Shown: piece by piece, positions 35,101-46,565 of the stretch
Layout of the letters: each line of letters starts with the position of its first letter
Position numbering within the stretch: position 1 is the first letter of the stretch
NCBI RefSeq assembly: GCF_020740795.1
Contig: NC_067299.1
Location: forward strand, 11,233,333 to 11,297,332
Reading direction: 5' to 3'
Origin: Apus apus
Lineage: Eukaryota > Chordata > Aves > Apodiformes > Apodidae
DNA length: 64,000 nt
The notes under the pieces: model-generated
Database searches by the model: none
Told to the model about the DNA's origin: nothing
The model's input: only the letters and a program-made list of their open reading frames with translations
Made by a program: the position numbers and the translations under genes

Positions 35101-37294
35101 AGTTCTCAGGTTGGTTTATTTTCTCAGAACAAAAATACCAAACAGAATTTTTTAAAGAACAACCTGTATAAACAATACAAAACTTCATGGCATCCTACTC
35201 TCCTTTATGGGTTTCCTAAAACCAGCACAGAACCTGCAAGAGGTAGGATGTCAGGGAGAAGTTTTCTTGTGCAGGGAAGGAGAGAGAGAATGCCTTCCTC
35301 TCCTACAGAACTACTTGTTTCTTCTGGGACCATCCTCAGAACATGGCAAACAAACCAACTTCAGGAAAATCAGGTTGTGTATAAACACAGAGCTTCAAAT
35401 TCACACTCTCAAAACAAGATGCTTCTTTTGCCCAGTGTCCCAAACCACAGATATGATGCCAAGCTCTCCATGTGCTGCTCTTTCTTCCTGGTCAAGAACT
35501 GCTCTTACTGCCAGCTGGAGAGGTCCTAGGATAACAAAATACCACAGTAAGAGTCCCACAGGTACTACCTGAACATTTTTCTCCATTTTAGCATTAAATG
35601 GACAGTTGTTACTAGCACACTTCTGCAGTGACCCTGAAAGAAACACACAGAATATTGTGGATTAGCACAAGTGGAACAGGTGCCATGAAATCCCTGTAAG
35701 ATTAATTCCACTTCCCCACACAAGACTTGAAGAAAACTGAGTATTAAGTGATGAGGACTCAAAACCAGCAAGTCCACTTCAGAGAAAACCTTCAGGTCAC
35801 CCTCCTTCTTGTTCAGGGCATCCATACTACCCACCACTTGTGCTTTTCCAACCCTGTTCTGGGAAGCCCAGTGCCTGGATACTTACTCTTTGTCTTTGGA
35901 AGACAGGCTGGTGTCTCCTAGAAGATTCACCATTCTCCTCATCTGAGATTTCTATTGCTCCACTCACCATATTTACTTGCTCCCATCTTCTCCCCTTACC
36001 TGCACTCCCTCCAGTTCATAGGGGATGACCACCAGGAGGCCTGGCCACATCACGGTGACACCAGACATTCTGTCCTTTGGTAGCTCCCCCTGCCCCATCA
36101 CTCTCACCTGTACTTGGGTCCTCACCAGCCTTGGATTTCTGGCACACACTGAGAAGGTACCCACTGAGATTCTACACCCCATGAAGCTTCTTTCTCGCAC
36201 CAGCAACCCCCACTCCATCCCTCCCTCTCTTTAGGGTCATCAGAGCTTCACTAGGAAACCAGTATCTAGGTGTTGGGTTAATTTTCTCTGGATATAAACC
36301 AGAACTGCTCCCGAGCTGTGCTTTTCTCCCCACCCTCCACTCAGTATTTCAAAGAGGAACCTCTTGGGTCACTGATCAGGACTTGGATCACCTGCCTCAC
36401 CTTCTACCTGCCCACACTGACCTTGCTGCCAAAAGCTCAACTGCTCTTTCAGTGCCTCTCCCACCCATGCTCTCCTTCTGCCTCTTCACCTCCAGACAGA
36501 ACCAGAACCTTCTTCTCCCTGGCCCTCACCAGCTCTTGAACTTGGTTTTGAAATGCTGGTCTAACACTGCAAGATCTTGGTGGAGACACAGGGACAATGT
36601 GGAGTTTCCTCTTGTTCCCCCAATCCATTGAGCACCTGGGATGGAACACTCAGAACACATATTCCTGCTGTCTCTGATGTGCCTCATGACATTTATCAAC
36701 ACCCTGTAGCCACAAGGGTGCTGCAACTGGCACCTGGGACACACACCAGGAGGAGTGCTGCTACAGAGGACATCTCCCTGATGTGTCAGAGAGCAGATGG
36801 TGCAGAAACACTGCTGAGGAGTCAGCCCCGAACCTCCCTCATCCACAGAGTGAGCAGCAGGAGAAAAAAATAAAAATAAAATTTAAAAAAAAAGGAAAAA
36901 TCCTTAGAAGCCTTTCCACAAGATAAACCATTATCTGCCTCTTACAGAAGTTCTGAGGATCAAAGGAGGTTCATTCAAAAGGTGCACTATCAGCTCTCAG
37001 CTCAAGAGCAGCAGGAGCCCAAACCCATTTTTGACACTCTCTCAGCAGCTGTAGAACTGCAGCTGGCTCAGCTGCCTCAGCTGCAGTGGTGAGCTCTGCA
37101 AATGTAAATTAAATTACTTACAAAAGGGGGAAGCCTGGTCCTTAGAGGATATCAACTTCCAGGCTGCTAACCAGAAGGCAAAAAAAGAGCAGTAATTGTC
37201 AGGAAAAGATGCTTCATAGGCTACAGGATGAGAAGATGAAACATCACATGGTGCTCAAACTCCACACCTCATCCATTATCTATCCTTGAAAGGC
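32106..37294. other. Non-coding interval; base composition drops near 32.6 kb
   Basis: GC content falls visibly from about 32.6 kb. An A-run lies at 33019-33031 and a short tandem duplication follows. No protein-coding exon was recognised on either strand. Another A-rich run is near 36864-36899. Confidence 0.5.
33038..33084. repeat. 23-bp imperfect tandem duplication
   Basis: AGGTGATTTTGGGTAAAGAA (continuing AAG) is followed directly by AGGTGATTATTTGGTAAAGA (continuing AAAA). The two copies differ by a few bases. They lie just after an A-run. Confidence 0.85.
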
Positions 37295-37480
37295 ACCACA
37301 GGATCAGAGGATAATTAGGGCTGCAAGGAGCATCAGTAGGTCTCTACTCCTGCTCAGAGCAGGGGTAGCTGTGAGGCCAACCAGATTACTCATCTCCCTC
37401 CCATGACCCTGTAGAAGCTGGGGTTCAGTTGGTCTGTATGCCCAGAGCCACACGAAACCCGTGACTCAAATGCCACCCTG
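37295..37480 (-). mobile_element. Old CR1 LINE remnant
   Basis: AGGATCAGAGGATAATTAGG, GCATCAGTAGGTCTCTACTC and CCTGCTCAGAGCAGGGGTAG fit the reverse complement of an older CR1 3' end. Divergence is high, so the borders are approximate. Confidence 0.6.
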
Positions 37481-40400
37481 CCAGAAACCTGTGAGTCTGA
37501 ATCAGGACAATGTGCCTCTCTCAAGGGCTGCCCGCAGTTTAATGTTTGGGATAATAAAAGCACAAAACAGCTCAGCCACTTTCAAGATTGCCAGAAACAC
37601 AAGAGCAAAGACTTCCAGCTTAGCACAAACTTGGATTCACGGTGACAAATCGGTGCAGTCATTGTCCTGGTTCGCCCAGACTCCCAAAATCCTGTGTTAC
37701 AGTCTCATTTCACTGCCAAACCTTCCAAAACTGGGTGTTAACAAGGTTTGTTGTAATACAAGACATTCACAGTCTGTTTCAGCATTTTCTCGTATCTACC
37801 CAGAGCAGAAGAGAGAGAGGAAGTTTCTCAAGAAGGAAAACTACTGGAGGACACTTCAGCTGATCTATTCCAGAACTAATCAATCGGAGGTAGAAATGCT
37901 CAAATCATTTCTCCAGTTCACAGCATAAAGGTCTAGCCACTAGGACAAGGAAAGAAAGGTTTCTACAGTGGAAAAAATCATTATAATTGATGTGCTGTAG
38001 TGTTCTGCTGTAGAGAACAGCATCTTTGCTGCTGTTAAAATGCAACTGACTTCTACTCTGCTACTTGTCAGTCTAATATTATCCCCACAAAGCCTTGCCT
38101 TTTATGTGTCCCTGACAGGCACAGTTAAAAGATCATCACTTGATGTTTCCACCAGCTGTTAGTTGTGGTTTGGGGTGTCTAGCTGGATATAAAACCTACA
38201 GCTACTGAGACTTCTTGTGCACCATAAAAACAAAGGATCAAACTGTGAGTCTTCGGGTTTCATGGCGACTATTTGAAGTAATAGTGTCTTTACATGGAGC
38301 TAATTAAAAAAAATATTCAAATTGAAACCCTAAAGCCATTCTAAGGAGTGTTTGATCAGTTCATCTCTTTCATTTCCACCTAATGGCTACACAATCAAAA
38401 GAGAAGTGGAGGGGAAGCACAGGGCCCTGAAGATGCAGAGAGCTGGAGCATGTTCAAAGCCGTTGCTGCTCCTGCACGTAGGAGAACAGCCTGCTCCAAC
38501 CAGGACCCTGCTCCAATATTTGTTTCCTTCCCTTAACAGCAGGTTGGCAGCAACTCAGCCCCGCAAACCAGCAAGGCACACGCTTGCTTTGAAGTTCAGA
38601 CAGAAGTCTGTTGGTACCAGCTATTTTAATTAATGCTTCAGAGAGGCAAGGCAGCCAATCGTCAATTCACAGTAAGCAATATGCCAGGTCACAGGTCATT
38701 TATAATCACAGTCACCTTTACTCTGCATTAAAGCCATAATTAACAGTTAATGTTTAACTAAGGCTTTAAGATTTGTGTAAGCTCCTTTCTTGCATAAAGA
38801 ACTGTTGCTGCCTCTTCCCCAGCTCCCCCTTTCCTGCCTCCATCTCGAGCAGGGCTGTGGGGAAGTGTCCTGTAGGCACCAAATACAGCAGATAATCTTC
38901 TCAACAAAGCACGAAGAAACTGGAAAGTAAGAAGAATGTGCCACCAAGATAACCCCCAGCGAGAAGGTGCTCCTCAAGGGAAGCAATCAAGTCATCAGCT
39001 TTGTGGAGAGCAGCCTGGAAAGCTGGCCTGGCTTTTACATCTCAGAGAAGTGTCTCTAAGAGACTTCTGGAGAAATGCAGCCTCCGCAGATTTGTTCCAG
39101 GAGGCAGAATGCCTTCTTTGCAATAAGGATGCTCACTGACCATAGAGAAGAAAGGAAGCAAAGCTTTGACTTAGTACCATACTCTTCTGAGGACATCTTA
39201 CACCACAGCTCTGCATGAGCATGCTGGCAAAGCAGCTGTTATATGCTCACATTTGGAGCACAGACCAGCACAGGAGCTGAAACCTTCCTGAGCGGCAATT
39301 GCCTGAGAAGTGCTCTTCACTCAGAGCCCAACAAGTCCAACAGGAACTGCCACTCAGAAATGACAGCCCAGAGTAAAACCACTGAGACTGGGAGGCCAAC
39401 AAGCTCCTTCTGAAATGCCCCACAGGGACCCCACAAGAGGTTCCCGACAGGCTGCAGCTCTCCTGAATGGCCAGCAGAAAGGCCAGGCACAGCCAGGCTG
39501 CTCTCAGCTGGCTGATAACAAGACGTGCTGGGCAATTCACCCTGATACAGGAGAAGAGACAACTCTTCACAGTGCCAGGCTATGATGGTTTAATCTGGAC
39601 AGTTATTAGAAGGAACACAATCTCTTGCCATCCCAGGGAGCCTGTCTCTGAGTGTGCAACATGTAGGCAGAAAGTCATCTCAACAGGTGTCCATGGGAGC
39701 AGCTCTGCAGCCAGCCCTGCCCTCACTTCTCTAACATGTTGCTTGGGGACATCCAGCTATTGGTGCTTCAAGTAGACTCACTTTTACAGGCAAGATGGCT
39801 CTGAAGCCTATCTTCAGAGATGCTCAGAGCCTTCCCACATCTAAAGGCTTGAGCAGGCTCCGACTACTCCATCCCACATACACCAAAGGGGTCCAGATTC
39901 ATAGCTGAAGGTGCAAGGAGCAGACGTGCTGCTCCTCATTCATGTAACCAGGCTACACGAACTTCCACTGCTTTTTTTCTCAGGACGGTGGTGGGTTTTT
40001 TGCAAGTCAATTTGTCATAATTCTCAGCTCTGCAAAGGATCCACAGCGAGTTTCAAGCCCTGCCTGTACAGCAGACAGACAGCTCAGTGGCAGGACGAAT
40101 TCTCCAGAGATCTTTAACGAGTCTCAACTCCAAAGACCCTGAACGTTGATGACATGCACTACCATCCTGAACATGAGGTGATGGAAGAAGGATCTGTCAA
40201 GATTGCTCAGATCTGTGATAGGACAAGGACACCTAAAGCAAACAAGGAGAAACAGAAAGCAGAGATCTTTCCCAAGCATTTCTAAAAAAAAGTCCCTTAA
40301 AACAACACACAGGCAAAACAACTTGTTCAGAGGGCAAGAGGTCTCACAAGAGGGACAATTATGGGAAGGTGAAAGAAGGGATGAACTCTTCAACACACAC

Positions 40401-43400
40401 TTCTGACTCAGAAAGGGCTTCACCCAGCAAGTCTGGGCTGAAACTGATCCTTACAGCAGCTCCCAGTCCTTCAGATAACTTTCATGTCAATAATGCTCAG
40501 CATTCTGTCAAATCAACAGGTCCCTGATAAAGCAGGGTGGGCAGTGGGGGAAGCACGTGAAGGTCATGTCTACCCTTACTGGAAATAACTGCAGTTCTGC
40601 AAACCAGCTCCCAGCAGTGCCAAGACACTCCCCACATCTTAAGCAAAACACCCTTCTGAAAGCAATTCCCCAAATCCAAAGCCCTCGTTAGCATCTCCTG
40701 CTGACAACCACAAACATGGTCTTTTTACAAAGAGCTGGTGCTGCTGTAGGACACAAAACCTGCTGCAGCAGCAGGACACAAAACCTGGTGCTGTTCCAAC
40801 ACTGATGCAGCCCCCGAGCCCCTCAGCTGCTCCGGGTCACTGCTGATGGAAAGGTCACCCCATTTTGGGGCTGTGCTTGGTGAGAGACACTTGGCAGCTC
40901 ACAAGGAGAGGACAATTTCCCAAAACCACCAGGAACAATTAGGAGGGCACTTAGCACTTATTTTGTTAACTTCAGGTGTCTCTGTAGCATCACAGCTACT
41001 CCAAGGCCCAGTTAGAGCATTTGAAACTCCTCCAAGTTTGTCAGGGTTTCACTGCTTGCTCTGTGGGAGCTGAGAGCTCACAGGCCTCACAGGCCACCAT
41101 CAGCACCCTCTGAACCAGGAGAGCACTTCACATGAAGCCTAGAGTATCAGGTCATTAAAAGTTTGCAGTTTCATTTTAACTAAATGGAGACTGTGGAATA
41201 AGAAAAAAAAAAAAGCCAACAAACCCATGGAAGGCTCCCCCCCAGATAAATCAGCCCCAAGGGTGGTTCACATCATCATCATCTGAAGTTTTGTTTCTCC
41301 CCAGCCATGTGTTGAAAGTCCCTTCTGTGCTGCTTCAGCTCCCTGCTGCTCTGAACACTGCTCCAGGCCCTAACACCTCCTCCTAATGGCAGAGTCCTCA
41401 GGGCAGTGCCACGCTGAAGCAGTGAGACATGGGGACAGCCATGTTTAGAGCCAGTCCCCAGAGTGTGGGCAGGACAGGGGGGACACCAGCCAGGCCAGAG
41501 CTGGCCCATGTCACTGCACACTGATTCACATTGTGAGCCTTCTCAGGGTCAGACATCACGGAAATAAGCAGGCAGGGACAAACAACCTGCACTCTTTGGA
41601 GGTGACAATGTCCTCCAAGCCCAAGAGGACACCTGATTCTTCACACAGGCACATTGCAGCTCTCTGCACTCAACACTCCTTCCAGGAACAAGACCAGCAG
41701 AACAAGCACACACCAGCAAAACACAGCAAAGGGCCCCTTGTTTTGCTGTGTAGGACATGATCTTTTAAAACACCCAGATTGAAGAGTAAGAGAAACAGAT
41801 GGGATAAGGACACTTCGTCTGCTAGTTTGGAAAGTCCAGAGCACTCCAGAGCAACAGGACTGGTGGCCAGGACTCGGCAGTTCTGCCTGGATTGGCAAGA
41901 GCCTGGAGAGAGCTGCTTACTGCTGCCTGCAATGCCACCAGGCCCAGAAGTGGCACTTGGGGACTCCTGTGCCTCAGCTACCAGCACATCTGAGCTGCAA
42001 CCTGACCCCAGACACCTGAGTCACAGCCACCTGCCACAGGCTGCCATCCAAAATCAGTTCAGTCAGTACCTACGTGGGTGTTGGTTTATCCAATTTGCCT
42101 TTCCATCCATCACAAGAACAAAACATTTTTACTTAAAACTTCACATAACTTACCACAACAGAAACATGAGGGGTGGAGAAAGGAAACTTTAAAAAAGGTA
42201 CTTCAGAGAAAATCTTAAAATAACCACATCTCCTCACTGCTGGAAGCAAAGGCCAAGTTCTGCAAAACTAAAACTTTCTTCATAAAGAAATTCACATCTC
42301 ACACATAGACCATTCTCTTTAAACTCTACCTGCATGATAAACCAAGTATTATCATGGGAGTGAAAAGAGCCCAGCATCTTTTCACTCTCTACTGATTTGT
42401 AGCATCAGTGTATTTTATCTTCCAGCTGCTGGCAAAAAGCTCTGATAAAAGCCTGCACAGGGGTGCCCATTGGGGGCTCAGCCTGTCCTTTCCAGGGTAT
42501 GTGTGCTGGGTGGCCTCAGGCAGGACAGGAGCTTGAGGAGAAATGCAGCCAGGAACCTGCTCCTGCCTCATCTGGAAGCTTCATGTTTGAGCACACCAAG
42601 GGGAATCTCAGGCTTTAGCCACTTGCTCAGTCTTAGAGAGGATGGTCCTGGGCCCCAAAGCCCTCTGATGAGGCTGGAGAACCATCATTTCACCAGTGCC
42701 TCGGAGGACAGGAATGACAGGGCACTGTGGTATCACATGGGTCTCCGTCCTTTCCACTTCACAGCATCTTCTCACCTCTAAGCCCAGGCCAGACCTCCCA
42801 GTCTGGGCACAGTCAACCCTAGTGCCTTCAAACCAAGGACTTGTGTCCCAGGACCTGACCAGGGAGCACTGCATGTTGTGGCATTGCTAAGCAGAGGTGG
42901 CACAGTCATTTCTCCACTGACAGCTTCTAGAGGAGACCAGAGACCAGCTATCTTCCAGGGAGGCACCACAGATTCTACCCCAGACATGGACTGCTGAGCT
43001 CCTCTGAAAAAAATAAAGATGCTAGAAAAGAAGAGAGCTGGAAGAGAGAAAAAAAAACGAGCACCAAAACAAGCCAACCACCTTATTAAAGCTTTTCTCA
43101 TTCCTCTGCTTAGCAAGGAGAATGCTTAATTAAGGAATCCTTCAAGCCTCCTCACTCACTGCAGCAATGCTCAGCATAAAGCAGGTACTGAACAGTTTCC
43201 TTCACAGCACAGGACATCTCAGTGGTACAATAATTTGCATACTCTAAAGGAGAAATGAAACTGCTGGTTCTCTGTGGCTCAGCTTCACACAGTGGGTAGG
43301 GACAGGATCAGCAGGAGGCACATTTCAGATCTGCTCAGTATTAAGGAAGAGCAGGAGGGGAAGGAGCAAGTTGCTGTTTACTCACAAGTCTGGAGCCCTC

Positions 43401-43900
43401 CCAAGGCAGGAGTTTTGACTGTTACACACATACTGCTCAGTTTATTTGTGAGTCTCTTTCAGTTTATTAGGTCAGTTTAAGTGGCAACTGCTGCTGATTT
43501 TAAGCCCAATTACAGTCACTTCTACCTGGTGACACAGCCCCAGTCCTGCAGCAGATTCTCACCTATTAATGGCTTCAGAATTGCTAGACCCTGCAACTTG
43601 TAGCAATCTCAAGTCTGACCTCATAGTTTCCTGCCATAATTCCAGCATTGTTTGTTTTCACTGGAACACTTCCCTGTGTGCTCCCAACTACTGAGATTGC
43701 TTCTGCTGTGTATTGAGCTGAGATACACACTAGAGATAAAGCTTTCAACTTTGGCCCATCTGTAAGAAAAAAAAGCCCAGAGACTCACCTTTCTGGGATG
43801 AAACTATCACCAAGGACCCTCTACAAGAATCCAGATATTTCCAGGAATTTTGTCCCCACTCGGGATGGGCTTCTTATCATGAAGGGACCAACGCCAGACA
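37481..43900. other. Non-coding interval, nothing recognised
   Basis: About 6.4 kb of ordinary-composition DNA carry no protein exon that I can identify. A 25-bp repeated unit at 40748 is listed separately. A non-coding transcript cannot be excluded. Confidence 0.45.
40748..40787. repeat. Short tandem duplication (25-bp period)
   Basis: AGGACACAAAACCTG occurs at 40748-40762 and 40773-40787, separated by CTGCAGCAGC and flanked by similar GTGCTGCTG/GTGCTGTTC sequence. Confidence 0.85.
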
Positions 43901-43901
43901 G

Positions 43902-44016
43902 AATGGAGCTTGGAGCAACCTGGTCAGGTGGGAGGTGCCCCTGCCCATGCAGGGGGGCTGGAACTGGATGATCTTTAAGGTCCCTTTCAACTCAAACCAT
44001 TCCATGATTCTATGAC
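43902..44016 (+). mobile_element. CR1 LINE terminal fragment
   Basis: The last 115 bp of a CR1: TTGGAGCAACCTGGTCAGG, GGCTGGAACTGGATGATC, ending CCATGATTCTATGA. Plus orientation, strongly 5'-truncated. Confidence 0.9.
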
Positions 44017-46476
44017 TCCAGCAAAAACCAAAACCTAACTCCTTTCCCCCCCCATGCTCCCACAGGTCTTTCAAACAAGAAAGAACAAAAAGCTCCAATA
44101 AACCAGCCATCCTCAGCTTACCCATCCTGCAATTCAGGGAGTGACAAGGAGGACTTTCAGCTGTGCACATCCCAGGTAACCTGACTCAACACCACACAAA
44201 GTGTCCAGAGGCAGACAAATGACCCAAAGAGGGGAAAGCAGGAGAGCCAGGCTGCTGCATTTTCAAGGGGGCTGCAGCAGGAAGGGCTTAAGAAAACATT
44301 TGTGCACCTATTTCTGCCTGAGTGCTTCTGAATTTTGAGCCTTTCCACTGGTAATCTGGACAATGGGTCGGGTCAACACTTAAGCACTTGCCAGCTGGTA
44401 AATAGGAAGGTTTTCCATAACTCTTGTGATTCCACTGGATCATTAAATCCGAGCTACAGGCAGCATCCAGAGGCCATCAACTCCCCCAGTACCTAAGACA
44501 GGCAGGATGAAGGAGGGTTGCCAGGCTGACTGAGTACAGCTTGTGCCCTGCACTGAGCTTGCACAAAGTTGTCAGAAAACACTAAAGAATGTTCTGTCTT
44601 GAGTCTGACTAATTAGTGGTGCCTTTGATAGAGAGCAGGAGCTCCAGCTGGAACTGCTTTGCTCCTCTCTGAATATGTATTAAGGTTTTTAACCAATCTC
44701 CAAGCCAGAACGAGGCCCTGCCCTGTGAGAACCTCCTCCAGAAAGGGATTTTTCCTCCAATGAATTAACAGGAGATTGTTGTGTCTCAGTGATTTATGTC
44801 TGTTTGGAAGACAGTTTATTTTTAATAGCGTAACTAAAATCAGCTTCAAAGGAGGTTAGAATTCTTTTTGACTGACAGCTGTCCATCAGTAAAGTGGGAG
44901 AGCTCCAGGAAAGTGCTGTACATGGGTAGAAGTCTGGGAAACTGGCTGATGAGCAGTTCAGCCCCATCTTTAAGCTTGCCTCCAGCTCAGGTTTCTTTTT
45001 CCCTTCCTCTTTGCACTTCCCAGTCTCCACTACCTGAAGACACAGTTTTATTTACAACAGTTATGTGCCATTACACCAGTCACATGGAAATCAGCACCTT
45101 TGCAAGCTGCTCTTTAGGAAACAAGAGGTCACACAAGCTTATCAGTGGAGGATCTGTCTGGTGACCCAGCAGATAATCACATTCATTCAGAGTTCCCACC
45201 ATAAAGCAGGCCCAGCTTATGCACAGATCTACCCAAGAAGCATGCCAGGTCAGGCAGTGCTAGGTCCTATAGTCAGAGACTCACATCCTACAGGATGGCA
45301 AATCTCTGGAATCCAGCAAGTGGAGAAGCAGAGCCTCCACGCCAAGTCCAGGGCCATGGACTTCCTGCAGACACTGGCAAGACAAATCCAGTCTTAAATC
45401 CCCTTTCACAACTACTTGCTGGGAGGTAGGTACCTGCTAACAGATGGGATCCATCTCACCCTGAACTCAAGGCAGAAGAATCTGTGCTCTGAGGCAGTTC
45501 AGCAACACACCCAGCTGAGACAGCAGGAGGCACGTCCAGTCAGAAGAGGGTTGTGTTGCTTTTGGAAGCAACCATTCAAACCAGCTCCTTCCTCAAACAC
45601 AACCTTAGCTTCCTCACCAGCACAGACAAAAGAGCCAACCTTAAAACACCAGCCTTGCACCCTGCACTGGCACTGCTGCTGCTGCTGGAAAGGCTGACAA
45701 TACCCATTTTCTGCAAGCAGAAGAGCTACAGCCTGCATTGCATGAGAGAGAAGGGCTGCAAACTCTGACAGCCCCAAGCTGCTGATGCTTCCTGACAGAA
45801 GGCTGCTGTCATTTTCTGCAACTTCTTCCCTAGGGTTTACCCTGAGGCAAACGACCAGTGAAGATTCCTACTCACCCTTACACCCTGCTGAAGGTTTTGA
45901 CAAAAAAAAAGGATGATCAAAGGGCCTTTGTGCATTTATAAGCCTGTCAATTTTGCTAGAAGATTTAAGACTTTAAAGAGTCCAAAACATCTATTTGAAA
46001 TTTTCTATACAAACAGGTTTTTTAATATTTAAAAAAAAAACAAAACACCCCAGAAATAAACTATTTAGATTTTTCTGAAGTGGGGCATCCCAACAGCTCC
46101 AGACAGGAGTGTTGGAGGGGATGAGGAAATCCAGTTCTTAAGTTTGACAGAAACCATTTTTTTTTGTTTGTTTCTTTTAATTGGCAGAGGGAAAAGACTA
46201 CACAGCTATTTCTCCCCCTGGCTCTGACAAGGAATAGCTGGGATGAGCAGCACAGGAAACAACAAACCCAAACTTACTCAAGTGCTGCCAGTTTCAGGTT
46301 CCTGTCCCACACCAGCTTCAGCAGCATTTCAACCCCTTCCCCTTCACACATTACCATTAACTAACATTTTGCCTCCAAAATCCTCCCAAGCAGACAAAAA
46401 TCAGGTTCCTCACCTAAAAACAGTTGAACCATGACAGGTTCTGGGAGACCTCAGCCTTTTTCTCAACTTGATTACC
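44017..46476. other. Region just past the FKBP6 3' end
   Basis: No coding exon was recognised. Two further minus-strand AATAAA hexamers (TTTATT on the plus strand near 45046 and 44816) could serve as late poly(A) sites for FKBP6. The DNA around 44640-44880 is AT-rich. Confidence 0.45.
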
Positions 46477-46482
46477 TTTATT
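46477..46482 (-). promoter_or_regulatory. FKBP6: FKBP6 AATAAA overlapping the stop codon
   Basis: The minus strand reads GAA TAA AGG, so the TAA stop is embedded in the hexamer AATAAA. If used, the 3'UTR would be only about 15-30 nt. Later hexamers exist near 45.05 and 44.82 kb. Confidence 0.5.
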
Positions 46483-46565
46483 CCTGGTCAGCTGGAGGGA
46501 GCCTGAGGTGGGCAAACATTCTGCAGCACATTTCTTTCTCCTTTTCCATGGAGTTCCTGTAGCAG
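46478..46565 (-). CDS. FKBP6: FKBP6 last exon
   Basis: It lies 2.6 kb past exon 6. The acceptor is TTTGCAG. It encodes CYRNSMEKEKEMCCRMFAHL (human CYRDYVDKEKEMWHRMFAP), then RLPPADQE and TAA. Phase and sequence both support it. The stop lies inside an AATAAA. Confidence 0.93.

Noticed and set aside
41279-41521. Minus-strand frame ending LKQHRRDFQHMAGEKQNFR considered as the last FKBP6 exon
   Set aside because: The exon at 46478-46565 matches the human C-terminus and fits the splice phase much better.
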